Positions 1-13,900 of a DNA stretch of 64,000 nt are shown here, piece after piece. Origin of the DNA: Mercenaria mercenaria (taxonomy: Eukaryota > Mollusca > Bivalvia > Venerida > Veneridae); the NCBI RefSeq assembly GCF_021730395.1, contig NC_069377.1, forward strand, positions 71,555,501-71,619,500. Direction: 5' to 3'. Under the pieces are notes generated by a model that ran no database searches, was not told where the DNA came from, and saw only the letters and a program-made list of their open reading frames with translations. The stretch's first letter is position 1. Every line of letters begins with the position of its first letter. The translations under genes and the position numbers were made by a program.

Positions 1-28
1 GCGCCTTGTCATAAGACAACTCTTGTTT
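1..28 (+). mobile_element. Tail of a hairpin-headed tandem-repeat element
   Basis: A TTGTCATAAGACAA hairpin at 6-19 is followed by CTCTTGTTT at 20-28. This is the terminal signature seen on the complete elements further right. The body lies outside the window. Confidence 0.5.
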
Positions 29-289
29 ATATTCTAAAACACAAAGAAATGTCATGATTTGAAATATGTTATTTTATTTGATTTAGAATTAAAATATGTT
101 TCATTAGGTTAATTTGGTCGATCCTTTCTTGCCTATTTAAATATGTGTTGTTTTAAAATGAAAATTAAAAATAATGAACAGATCACTTAAACATTGTCAT
201 CAGACAAACTTTGTTTGATATTCTTTGTCCTATTATAAGTAAAAGAGACAAAAAGAAGCCAGTGATGTTAAAGTATTTCACATTTTTAC

Positions 290-690
290 GTTGTGATAAT
301 AAAATCTGTAAGAAGATCCTTTAGGCGCATACAATAAACAAAATAATAGCAGACTCGGTTTGACTGAGTCTGTTCATGTGTGGTATAATGGAAAGTGCAA
401 CACCCCAACGTCCCCACGCACTAGCTTAAGCGGAAATCTATTACAAATGTATTGAATGGTCTCCCAAAGAACCAGAAAATATTACAACACTGAATCCAAG
501 TATGCAGAGACGTTTTACAGCCGCCATACAACACTTAAAGATTTCTGTTGTGATAGTTAATAAAATATGTAAGAACGTCATTTTGAAGTATAGAATGCAA
601 TTAAGCAAAATAATAGCAGACTCGGTGTGGCTGAGTCTGTTTAGGAGAGGTAATGGAAAGTGCAACACCCCTCGCCTCCTCATGTGATAA
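290..690. repeat. Diverged tandem duplication upstream of SIRT5
   Basis: A segment with AATAATAGCAGACTCGGT, a TGACTGAGTCTG-like stretch and AATGGAAAGTGCAACACCCC occurs twice, at about 290-425 and 545-690. No gene is seen in 29-1837. The remainder, 691-1837, is AT-rich upstream sequence that should include the SIRT5 promoter, but I see no core element that I can support. Confidence 0.5.
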
Positions 691-1837
691 TTCTGGACAT
701 CTTTTCCTGAAATCTTAACCAGTACTCCACAACAATGTTGGGTTCGACGTGTGTCACCAAGTCCTTGATGACATGGTGCTTTGCATTTTGCATTTGGTCT
801 ATATACTATCACTTTTTTTTGTTATTGTGCACAATAAAAGTTATAGTGCATTGTTCTTTGCAATGGGTGCAAAGTAGCTGGCTAGCATATTTAATATGCT
901 TGTGAATATATTGGTTAATCTAGGTGAATTGGATAAATGAATAAGTCAAACAATATGTATCTCGATTTGTAGAAGAAGCTGCTTCGTCCTCGCCGTCATT
1001 AGGATGTTTAGGCACCTCTTGATTATGTGACATCTCAATGACATACTCCAATATGGACCAGGACCTACACATGTCTACTTCCACGCTACATATAATACAG
1101 AAAAGTGGAAACTTCACAGGTCGCTCAACACGACAAAAACGAAAAGTTGATTTACTAAATTATGAAGTTATAGATGACTTATAAAATTATGAAATAATCT
1201 AGATTTATAGTTAAAATCTTGGTGTGAAACATGAGCGTTTGTTATACGTACTTGTTTGCTATATTGACAATCTCATCTCACCACATCTTATCTCACGTCA
1301 TGTTTTCTTTTCTCATCTTAACTACCAAATGGAAATGTAAACATAGAAATTATACTAAAATAGAAATAAATAATCAACTTTTTGAAATATTTCAAAACAG
1401 AATATGCAAAAACTGATTCAGGCCGGAGCAAGTTGTGTGACGGTGCCATACATTTTGACACCATTGATGGATTAGAAGTTTAATACTTGAGTAATTAATT
1501 ACTACACGCCTTGATTAAAGTTAGCTACTTTGATGTATTTATACAGACGTAGCTTAGAATATGCACGTGAATTTCGTACTGCACTTGTAATTCTCGTTCT
1601 TAAATGCTGAATATATACGGACCTCTGCCAGAGAAATATTGCAAAAATGTATTACGCATATTGTCTCCGATCCGTGTATTGAACATTTTCTGTGTCGGTA
1701 AGCGCTCTGGGAAAGCGTCCAGGAAGAATAAATAGGATCCAATAAATATTGGTAAACTTGCATGCCGCCCAGTGATAGTCGGAAATCGACGGTTGGGTGA
1801 AAGATGTAGATGTAGATGTACTTAATTAAAGTTGTAA

Positions 1838-1930
1838 ATGATAATATTACGGAAGTTGTCGTTTGCAGCGAACTGCACGTCGTCACTGCTTGTTCGCAGG
1901 GTCTTGAAGATGGCAGAAAGTACGCAGAAA
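1838..1930 (+). CDS. SIRT5: SIRT5 coding exon 1 with predicted mitochondrial presequence
   Basis: This exon encodes residues 1-31 and ends at a GTAAGT donor at 1931. An in-frame TAA sits directly upstream at 1835-1837. A second in-frame ATG lies at 1910 (MAESTQK), so leaky initiation could give a form without the presequence. Exon 2 has two possible in-frame acceptors, ending at 4573 or 4579, which differ by two residues (SQ). Confidence 0.85.
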
Positions 1931-4900
1931 GTAAGTATTAAGAATTATGTAGGTGTCAGCTCGTAATTTTGTATTGTTTACAGTGCTTTAGGGTATAGCG
2001 GATTTTAGGGTATAGAGGATAGATTGATAAATTTTATATTTAGACTTGAATTATTGTATAAATCTTCATAACATTCTTTTACTGGCATGCAAACAGACAT
2101 TTTGACATACATTTTAAATATTTGCTTGTTGTGTTATTTTTCATATGTCATCAAATGTAAAATAAAGCTATCCACTATAGACTGAATCCGTGTATATGTA
2201 AAAAAACGTCAGTGAATGAAAAGTATTTGATAGAAATTTAAAAAGCTGAATGTTTTTGAAAAGAGAATACATTATTATACTGATTTATAGTAAAGAAATC
2301 TTGGAAAGTTTGTTAAAATGTGGATTTTAAACTAATAATGGAAAAAATGACCAAAACTATCCTGTACACCCTAAATCAGCTCATATGTAAACAATGGCTT
2401 GGAGAGAAAAAACACATGAATTTCTATGAAATGCTGAATGCTTTAAGAAGAATTGATGTTTTCTGCCTGATATACTAATAAAAAAACTACTATTTTCATT
2501 TCTTTGAAATGGAATGCAGGAAAAATTAGTTAGCTATCCGCTATACCCTAAAGCACTGTACTTAAAATAAAGCTTACATACTTACTGTCAGGTCTTTCTT
2601 CTTTTACATTGATAACATGGTTTCTCCATCAAGTTTCCTATCTCTATTTCCAGTTTAATCTAGACTGGGATTCTCCACCAATTTCCTGTCTTTATTTCAA
2701 TATTTTGATGTAAACTAGGAAATCCTCACCATGTTTCCTTTTTTTTCAATTTTGATACATACATGTAGACTATGATTCTCAACCAAGTTTCCAGTCTTTA
2801 TTTCAATATTAATGTAGACCAGGATTCTCCACCAAGTTTCAAATCTTTATTTCAATATTAATGTAGACTGGGATTCTCCACCAAGTTTCAAATCTTTATT
2901 TCAATATTAATGTAGACCGGGATTCTCCATCAAGTTTCAAATCTTTATTTCAATATTAATGTAGACCGGGATTCTCCACCAAGTTTCAAATCTTTATTTC
3001 AATATTAATGTAGACCAGGATTCTCCACCAAGTTTCCAGTCTTTATTTCAATATTAATGTAGACCAGGATTCTCCACCAAGTGTCCAATCTTTATTTCAA
3101 TATTAATGTAGACTGGGATTCTCCACCAAGTTTCAAATCTTTATTTCAATATATTAATGTAGATTATAATTTTTCCTCCACCAAGTTACCAATCTTCATG
3201 TTAATATTAATGTAGACAAGGATTCTGCATGTTGTGAAAAAAATTACACAATTCATATTATTACTTTGGGCAAGCTTCTGCCTTAATGTGACGCAAAATG
3301 CAAAATTGGGGTAGGAATTGGTAAGTTAAAATATCTGTTGAATATAGGTTAGTGTTTATTAGTAAGCATTTATCAAATTGAACTGGTCTGGTACGGCATA
3401 GCCGCGAGACCAATTTAATTTGATAAATGCTTACAAATAAACACTAACCTGTTTAGTGTTTTAAATTAATTTTTGTTTAGTATGTGACTTACTGGGTTAA
3501 TAAACGACTGGAAGTAAATGCCGATTTACCAAAATGAATTTCCCGATTATTTGAAAAATACAGCAATGCCATTGGACAAAAAATAATTTCAAACACTAAT
3601 ATAATAAGTAGATCAGGTTTGGTTTTGATATTTTTCAGACTGATATATATATATAATGATAAGCTACAAATGAAAGGTTTCATCATAGCGCTTTATTTTA
3701 TTGAAACCCAAAAAAAAAGAACTAAAAATTTCAAAATTCACCAGTTTTTAAAGTTTTTTCTTTAAATATATCCCTTAGATGAACAGTGACCCCAGATTTG
3801 TTTTTTTTTTCCATTTTGAAGCATTTTTTGCATGTCATTTTTGGTTGATTTAATTTTTTTTTCAATTGAAAAAGTGGGTGAGGTTATTCTGTTAACATGT
3901 AAAATTGAAAATATTTGTTTTTGGCATTTATATTATATTTTATTATGCTTAAACAATACTGATATCATCATTGTATTCATAGTAACCTGTAAGACCTGAA
4001 AACCCCATAACATTAAGTGGAATATTATATAAATATAATGTACCACCACTTTTTCAATTTTACTTATTATAATTTCAGAATTGCTTAAACAGTGGGAGAA
4101 GAAAATGTTCTATGAAATAAAAACAAGTGTGGTGACCTGTGCTTTTTCTGCTTTTAAATGTCTTAGAAACTAATGTTCTTCAAACCCACAGAGTATGAAT
4201 TAATCTTAACTGTAGAAAAAAAATGACCCAATATCCTTAAAAAAACATCTTCAGTTATCAAAAGAGCCACAAATATACAATGTAGAATCAATTGCAGTCA
4301 CTCATGTCAGATTTAAATGTACCTGCTTGTAAACTCAGTGTATCTATTCTTCATTGGTGATAATCATCTTTCAGATAAAATTAATAAAGCAAAAAGATAG
4401 AAATGGTTTTCTATATGGTGTATTTTTGAAGGACATTGTTTTGACTGTTTGTAAATGTCATGCTTTGAATAATCAGTTATGCATATTAATTTTATTCATT
4501 TGTTTCAGTACACAATATTTTATTAGACCTATGTTATGATGAGCAGTAATGGTTCTTTTTCTGTGTGTTCTAGAGTCAGAAAATGCCTAGTTCTGATATG
4601 GCTGCATTCCGTAAATTGTTTGACAAAGCAAAACATATTGTTGTGCTGACTGGGGCAGGTGTAAGTGCTGAGAGTGGAGTACCAACATTCCGTGGAGCTG
4701 GCGGATTGTGGAGAACATGGCAGGCACAGGTATATAAATTACTGATTGTGATGAGTCATACAAGGAAGTACATGTATATAACTTCTTTTTTACCTATCAG
4801 GAAGAGGAAGAGTTCCACTTCAAAAGCATGTACATTTAATGTTTTATGATACATTGTTAGATCTGATCATGTATTTATCACTTTGAAAAATTTAATCTCT

Positions 4901-7900
4901 AGTTATTTTTAAAACAGACAACAGTAGATACATATTTCTAGCCTATCTAGCCAGGGAAAGACAAGTGTATTCCAGTAGAAGATTCTTGAGGAAAAGCCAT
5001 ACTACACATGTGTATTGTTACATTGAATGTCATAAACTAAAATATCTGATTTTATGATTAATTATATCTGTTAGAATATGCAGTGATTTGCAAGAAACAT
5101 TTGGATGTGTGCAACTTAAAAATACATGTTATGATTGTGTGAGAGTTATTTTTTTACCTTTTGTAATGAACATGGTTTAACTTTAATATCTAACCCTTTA
5201 CATTCTGTAATTCTCAGTTATTATTGTAGCAACTTGCTACCCCAGAAGCTTTCGATGACAGTCCATCTTTGGTCTGGGAATTCTACCACTACAGGAGGGA
5301 AGTGATGGGAACAAAACAACCAAACAAGGTCAGTTCTTTATACTCCATAAAGTTATTGGGAACAAAACAACCAAACAAGGTCAGTCCTTTATACTCCATA
5401 AAGTTATGGGAACAAAACAACCAAACAATGTCAGTTCTTTATACTCCATAAAGTCATGGGAATAAAACAACCAAACAAGGTCAGTTCTTTATACTTCATA
5501 AAGTCGTGGGAACAAAACAAGGTCAGTTCTTTATACCCCATAAAGTCATGGGAACAAAACAAACAAACAAGATCAGTTCTTTATACCCCATAAAGTCATG
5601 GGAACAAATTCAACAAAACAACCAAACAAGGTTTGTTCTTTATAACCCATAAAATAGCATTTACTCTAGAATGTCTCTATTCAAGGCACATGTATAAACA
5701 GTGCTGAAAATTAAAACATGCCCTAGATGTAAATACAGCATAAATCTATTCATTGCCAAGATATTTAGATACAGTGAAGTTTTAGATTTTTCTTTATTCA
5801 TGTATCTGTTGGATTTTATGCTATTTTTCAGTATTATTTCATTTTAATACACTGCAGCCAGTTAACCTAACCAATGTTCCTTAACTTCTGAGTAGTACTG
5901 ACCTGTTGGATCAGCGTCGGATTATAGTTGGATTTGAAAGTTTTTTAGACGTCATAATACGACGTCGATACAACGTCGAGAAACCAACTTATATCCAACC
6001 ATGATGCAACCTTAACCCAACCACAATCCAATCATAACCCAACATGTTTACGACTGTATTCTACCCTTAATTTAACTTATAATTTTTGGCATTTAAACGT
6101 TGGAATTTTACTTGTGTACCAGCATATTATCAACACAATTATATGTATTTTCCAATCTTTATTTCATACTGTGGCAATTAACATAAATAAGTCCAAAAGA
6201 TAAAGAGTGGTCAGTTATGCATGCCTCTTCAACACAGCTAAAACATCGACCTGAAATGTATAAAATATGAAGTTTTCAAGTCCACTAAATCGAAAATAAA
6301 AAATGCGAAAATGTAACTTCGTAAGAGCTAGAATCATAATCACTTCATGCAATATATAATATTTCCAAGATTCAGATAATCTTCTCTGACCTCGCAAAAA
6401 GTTTAAAGACTTTGGTAAAATGCAGTTCTAAAAAATCAAATGTTGTTTTTTTAAACAAAAAAAGAAAAAGAAAAAGAAAAAAAATCAGCTATCATTAAAG
6501 TAAGCCTAAGTTTTAAAATGTTTTACTCACGCTGCAGATCCCTTTGTGTAAAGTGTTTGTAAACTGGCTCAGTCTAACCTCTCCAAAGTATCAAATTACA
6601 GGAATAGAGTGTAAACCAAAGCCGGCTTATCTCAGGAGAATGCGTGACTAATAGGCAACATGTGTAGAGAAGACCCTGTGTTCTAAACTTTTACATGTTC
6701 AGTGTATATTGATTTCCTGTGCAAAATCTATTATCATTGTAAATGCTATTATTATTTTTATTATTATTTTAATTCTGAAAGTAGACAGTCTTTAATATGA
6801 ATTTTTGTAAAATTAAAAAAAAAAGTTATGATTTTTAATATCCAAATGAAATATTATTTATCAGTTTTACGCGCATTTTCAAGACTTTGTGACAACAAGT
6901 AATTATTTTAACACTAATAATAATTCTACACCAAATAGTTGTTTAACTAAGAACAGCATTGTATTCTCTTCCAGTACGACCAGAATCCAACGTCGTATAG
7001 ACATCTAAACCTAACGTCTGCTAGACGTCGTGAATATGACGTTGAACAGACATTGTATTTAGGTCGCCGACATTGCGACCAAAATCCAATGTTGTTTCAA
7101 CGTTGTTTCGACGTCAGTGTTGGCTGGGTTGTAGAGCAGCACGCTTTGGGGGATACAAATATTGACTGTTATGTAGAGGTTGTTGTTCTGTAGAGGTAAA
7201 TTTGATAGTATATTTCAGCTTAGGCAAATTATGATGATGTTGTAGAGAGGTTTTTGCTTAAGAGAGGGCCGTTCTGGAGAGGTTGTACTGTATTGGGCCG
7301 CTCTGGAGAGGTTGTACTGTATTGGGCCGCTCTGGAGAGGTTGTACTGTATTGGGCCGCTCTGGAGAGGTTGTACTGTATTGGGCCGCTCTGGAGAGGTT
7401 GTACTGTATTGGGCCGCTCTGGAGAGGTTGTACTGTATTGGGCCGCTCTGGAGAGGTTGTACTGTATTGGGCCGCTCTGGAGAGGTTGTACTGTATTGGG
7501 CCGCTCTGGAGAGGTTGTACTGTATTGGGCCACTCTGGAGAGGTTGTACTGTATTGGAAGCTTTGATTACTGTTTCTTCCCAGGAATGTGGTCTTTCAGT
7601 GTGTCTGTATATTAGCCAGTTCTGCTTCTTCCCAGCAAAGCAGGTTTTACTAGTTCTTTCAAAGAAAGCCAGCTTTGTGTGTTTCGGTACTTTACTGTTC
7701 TACTGACCATGTTAAAGAAACAAGGGATCTGTTTGCCACGCACTATAGTATCATATATCTAGATCAGTTTCTCAAACTTCATTGCTTCTAGTAGGTAACT
7801 GCTAGTAAATACCCAAAAGGGGAGTAAAGCATTAAGAATAGTTATTTATTTATATTTTATTTTGTTTGGTTTAACGTTGCACTGACACAATTGTAGGTCA

Positions 7901-10900
7901 TATGGCGACTTTCCAGCTTTGGTGGTGGAGGAAGACCCCAGGTGCCACTCCGTGTATTACTTCATCACGAGAGGGCACCTGGGTAGAACCATGGACCTTC
8001 CGTAAGCCAGCTGGATGGCTTCCTCACATGAAGAATTCAATGGCCCGAGTGAGGCTCGAACCCAAATCCAAGTGATTTGAAGTCAGCGACCTTAACCACT
8101 CGGCCATGGAGGCCCCAAGAATAGACAGAGATAGGTATAAGCCAAAATTGTAAATGGCAATATTTCTCATATTTCAGGCCCACATAGCTATAGCAGAGTG
8201 TGAGAAGAGATTAAAAGGTCAGGGGAGAAGAGTGGTTGTGGTGACACAAAATATTGATGAACTCCACAAACGTGCTGGATCTGAAAATATCATAGAATTA
8301 CATGGTAGATTTACTTTTCACTTGTGCTTGTTCCATTAATTCCTACACAATATTTTCAATAACTTGTTAAAATGCTATAATAGTTTTCTTGGAATCTTTT
8401 TATGGTAGCCCTAATTAAGCAGAATCATTATACCAGATTTATATAGCGCCCTTTTTATGATAAACAGGTTCAAAGGCGCTTTACAAATAGCAAACACAGC
8501 CACACAGGGCGCGAAATTCATCCTCTACTAGTACAGACACAGAATGATCTGACCAGAAGGACAGAGTGAGATAAAGCTCCCAGAACAGATAGAGAGAAAT
8601 CCTTTTTGGATACACCCATGCAAAAACAGGGCCTTTGCAGAATATACCTTTTATCTTTGCCAAATATTTGCCATAACCTTTGCAGAACAGTTGCAGCACA
8701 TGATTGCTGAATATATTCCGCAGACGAGTAGAAATGGAACGAAACGTGCAACTATTCTGCAAAGCTTTTGCAAATATACACAACGCACACAGAATGCAAA
8801 TACTTCGCAAACAATTTACAATTCGCAGCTGAATCTTCGGCAAATAAATCGCAAACTGATAGCAAAGTAATCGCAAAGTGATAGCAAAGTATTCGCAACT
8901 TGCATGCAAATAATATGCAAAGTATTCGCAAATATGTAACAAACAGCATAAAATGAATTTCTGAGGTTCAAAGAAAAGGATTTTGTTTAATATCTGAAAA
9001 ACAAATGTAAATTCACAAAACCATTAAAATTTTGCAGTTAAAATAAATATTAAAAGTCAGTCATTTCAGTGATCATTCAGTAACAATAACTAAAATCATG
9101 TAATAATGTAAGTTTCAACAATTGCTTTAGTAAAAAGTGTTTTATATAACTATCATTGATTTAAACATTACCTTTCCACATGCTGCAATATTCTCTGGTT
9201 CTTGGAAGTCTTATTGCTTAACAACATAGTATTGCATTATGCTTATTCAACAAAGTTTATATATCCAGAAAAAATAATTAGAATATTATATAAATAATCT
9301 GTTTAACACAAGTTTGCATCGCCAAAATATTTGTACTCACTGATGTGTAAACATTTCCTCACAATATTTTCAAAAATCCTGCCATTTGAATATAGACCAA
9401 TCAGAAAACAGAATGGTTAATTACTTCCTGTACCTAGAGTCTACCAGGAAAGCAAATTCATCTATGTTAACTATTTGCAAATGCTTTGCTCTTTCATTTC
9501 TGTACAAAGTGTTTATTTGCAATACCTTTGCTAAGTAAATGAACTAAGTGTTTGTTTGCAGATGCTTTGCTGTCTGCTATTTTAATAAAGTATTTATTTG
9601 CAAAACCTTTGCAGTCTGTAATTTATCTAAGTGTTTATTTGCAAACCCTTTGCTTCAGTGAGATACGTTTTGCAGACTGTTTGCGAAAGTCTGATGCAAA
9701 TACTTTGCAATCACTTGGAATATAGTTTCTGAGAAAACAAATATTTAAAATATATTCTGCAAATACATGACAAAGGGTTAAATGTGTATGGGCAGGCCTG
9801 TCCGGCTAACTTAGCCTAGCTCTTTGCGAATAGACAGTCTGGTTCTTTAACGTATAGAATCTTGTGATTATCTGCCTCAAAAAGTTGCCTAAAAAGACTC
9901 ATTGTTCTGGAATTCGTTATGTCAAAGGTGAAGGTCAGACTGAAAAAGATTTCCCATTAATAACTAGAACATCTAGGTTTATAGCCATCATGGGTTACAA
10001 ACAGCTCTTGTTATAACCATTCTCACAAGCAGTCTGCTCAAAATAAAACCTAAGGCATTTGTTTACAGATTTTATTAAATATTTCTACATTTTTTTTTCA
10101 GGAAATTTGTTCACAACCCGATGTACAAAGTGTGGAGATATTGCTAAGAATCATGACAGTCCTATTTGTGAGGCCTTAGGAGGAAAAGGGTTAGTAGCTT
10201 GAAAGTGTCAGGAAAAATACAGGAAAACAGCTATCAATTATGGGCGTATCCCTACTTACACTTTAACAACTTTATTAAACAAAGATAAATACATTTGTTG
10301 AGGATTTTGGTCCTCAGTGTGTCTAAAATTGAAAATGCTATAATTCAAAAGTATTTAAGCTTGAAACACTAAACCTCACATAAATATTTATTAGCATATG
10401 ACCTTTGCTCAAATTTAGTAATATTCCCCTTTACCCAGTTAAAGCAGAGCTTTTCCCATTAATTTTGTAAAATTATTGATTTTTATCTGTATCTAAGTTA
10501 CCTTTTGATGGATCATCATGATTATTTACACAGATGTAGATCACTACACACAACTTCCATGAGGATCACTCCAGTAACATCAGAGTTATTGCCCTTTAAT
10601 TATTTTACAGTCAATTCCCACATAACAAAGTAATCCATTGATGGATCTTCTTGCAATTTAATACAAATATAGATCACTATAGGCCGGTGATGCATGCACA
10701 TCTTTTATCAGGATCTCTTCATTAACTGCAGAGTTATAACCCTTTAACTGTTGTAAGATTCATAAATATATCTCTAAATTAGATATCTTCCAAAATACAG
10801 TCCGCTCATTTGCAAAACACCCTATTTGGCTGGGGATATAAATTTTGCATGTGCCAAGTATGCATTTCTTCAAGTACTTTATGGGCTAGTTGGACGCACA

Positions 10901-13900
10901 CCAAAAGAAGGGACTATTGAGTTTTTATACGCCCGTTTGAAAAACGGGACGTATTATGGGAACGCCCCTGGCGGGCGGATGGGCGCGCGGGTGGGCGTGC
11001 GGCCGGGCGGCGTCCACAGATCTTGTCCGGAGCATATCTTCTACATGCATGGAGGGATTTTGATGAAACTTGGCACAGTTGTTCACCATCATGAGACGGA
11101 GTGTCATGCGCAAGAACCAGGTCCCTAGGTCTAAGGTCATGGTCACACTTAGAGGTTAAAGGTCAAATTCAAGAATGACTTTGTCCGGAGCATATCTTCT
11201 TCATGCATTGAGGGATTTTGATGAAAGTTGGCACAATTGTTCATCATCATGAGACGGAGTGTCATGCACAAAAACCAGGTCCCTAGGTCTAAGGTCAAGG
11301 TCACACTTAGAGGTCAAAGGATACAAGAATGAAAAATTCAAGAATGACCTTGTCCGGAGCATATCTTCTTCATGCATGGAAGGATTTTGATGAAGCTTGG
11401 CACAGTTGTTCACCATAATGAGACGGAGTGTCGTGCGCAAGAACCAGGTCCCTAGGGGTTAGGTCAAGGTCACACTTAGAGGTCAAGGATACAAGAATGA
11501 AAACTTTGTCCGGAGCATTTCTTCTTCATGCATTGAGGGATTTTGATACAACTTGGCACAAATGTTCACAAGCACGAGACGGAGTGTCATGCGCAAGAAC
11601 CAGGTCCCTAGGTCTAAGGTCAAGGTCACACTTAGAGGCCAAAGGTCAGATACAAGAATGACATTGTCAGGAGCATTTCTTCTTCATGCATGGAGGGATT
11701 TTGATGTAACTTGGCACAATTGTACACCATCATGAGACTGAGTGTCATGCACTGGTCCTTTCTTTTGAATTACTTCCCTTTGCTGTTACTATAAATAGCT
11801 TATATTGTAACTTTTTCATTACAAGTCGTAGGGAAAAATCGAGACCACTTTTCTGTAGTACAACATGCATGTTACATCCAATTCTGAGGTGTATTTTGAG
11901 CTATCTCTACCTGGTAAGGATTTTTGTATGGACTTGTAATTTTTTTTTTTTTAAATTTTTTTTTTTTAATTTTTTTTTTTCTCTCTCTCGTTAAAGATTA
12001 ACTTCCCTTAGTTGTTACTATAAATAACTTACATTGTAACTTTTTTATAATTGACCCTAGGGAATAACCAAGACCACTTTTCTGTGGTACAACATTGATG
12101 TAATTACTTTCAAATTTTGGGTGTATTTTAAGGTATCTCTACCTGGTAAGGATTTTTTTTGTGGACTTAGAAAAATAAAAGAATTACAATAATTTCTAAA
12201 AAGAAACATTGTAAACAACTAGAAAATTAAAATTCCATTTGCAAATACAGGTGCTAGTGTAAAGAAATTTGCTGTGACGGGCGTATATTATGACATTCTG
12301 GCACTCTTGTTTCCTAGATAAATCTTGGTTCAACTGGATAAGTGGTCAATAGTTCATGTGTTACAGGTCAATAGTTGCTTTTGGAGAAATAAGGAGTCAA
12401 TAGCTCATTTTATTCCACCTCTTTTGTCAAATTTGCAACCTGTCAAATTACAGTTAAGACAATTGTAAACAAGTTAATGTATATACATGTAGTACATGTT
12501 AGTAGATTTTTAGGAAAAAATAATGTTTTTGGTAGCTTTGCAAGTACTGGAAAAAATGTTAGTTCCAGTCTTTTTGTTAAAAGTTCCTATCACAATTTTA
12601 ATTTAACTTTCCATGTGTTTTACTATCAGTTCACCAGACGTGACGGCTAAGGATGCCAGAATCAAAGTAGAAGATCTGCCAAGGTATGTACAGTATAACT
12701 AGCATTAAAGCACATATACATTTATACTGTAGAAGTTGATCTTAATGATCTGAAAAAAAAAACAAGTGAGGTGGGCAAAATACTACAGGTAACATGTACA
12801 AAGCTTTTCTTTAATATTAGTTTTGGAAATAGTTTTAGACCCTTTAGAATGTTTAGTGGTGTTTTAGTTTGTATTGGGTTAGGGTTAGAGGTTACTGTTC
12901 CAATTACTCAGTATAAAGTACAGAAAAAAAACAACATAAATCTCTGTGGCTGATATGATTGTGGAATCCATTATCAGAAAGTAAGAGAAAGAGAGATTAA
13001 ACATTAAATCATTTTCAACCTCTAAAAATAATCCCAAAGCAACATACAATTTGAGGATTTTCAGTTTATGACCATATACTATTTTTAGCTCATCTGATTT
13101 TTTGAAAAAAAATGATGAGTTATTGTCATCACTTGAGCTGCCTTCTTGGTTTTCAGAAGTTAGAATGTTTAGGGCACATGATAGGAGATGTTCAGACCCT
13201 TGAACCAGTTCCAAATAAAGTACAGGCTATACAAGATGCCGAGAGACCGAAAACCAAGAAGGCAATACGTTCGTTCTTAGGTGTAGTCGGATTTTACAGA
13301 AAGTTTATCCCCAATTTTGCCGCCATTGCAGTTCCGCTCACAGATTTGACGAAAAAGGGTCAGCCAAATCTTGTAGAGTGGGGTGAAAGTCAAGAAAAGG
13401 CTTTCCAGACTTTGAAGGCTAGCTTAATGGGTCCGCCTATTTTGAAGTTGCCAGATTTAGATCAGACTTTTATATTGAGAGTAGATGCTTCAGATTTAGG
13501 TTTAGGCTCAGTATTGCTTCAGGAAAGTGATGGAGAGAAATTACCTGTAGCGTATGCTAGTAGAAAATTGCTACCTAGGGAGCAAAAGTACTCAGTGATA
13601 GAGAAGGAGTGTTTAGCGATAGTATGGGCAGTAGCTAAGTTTCACCGGTATTTGTTCGGTAAAGACTTTGTATTAGAGACAGATCATCAGCCGCTCACTT
13701 ATTTGAATAGAGCGAAACTTAGCAACTCCAGGCTGATGAGATGGGCATTGGCATTGCAGCCATATAGGATCAGTATCAGAGCAATTCCTGGTAGAGAAAA
13801 TGTAGGTGCAGATTATTTGAGTAGAGTGTAGACAGGTGGCTATATTATATGATGTACAGATAGTGACAGTGTGTGTTTTCTTTTGTGTTTGCTATTTTCA

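Noticed and set aside
1910-1930. SIRT5 start at the ATG at 1910
   Set aside because: An in-frame upstream ATG at 1838 gives a plausible presequence and human-identical numbering. The downstream ATG is kept only as a possible alternative.
7254-7706. Open frames of 150, 110 and 91 residues on both strands
   Set aside because: They are read-through of the 29-bp minisatellite, with the same peptide cycling through all frames. No conserved domain is seen.
10826-11735. Several ORFs of 60-100 residues
   Set aside because: They lie in tandem units of a hairpin-headed element and repeat the same peptide with frame changes.
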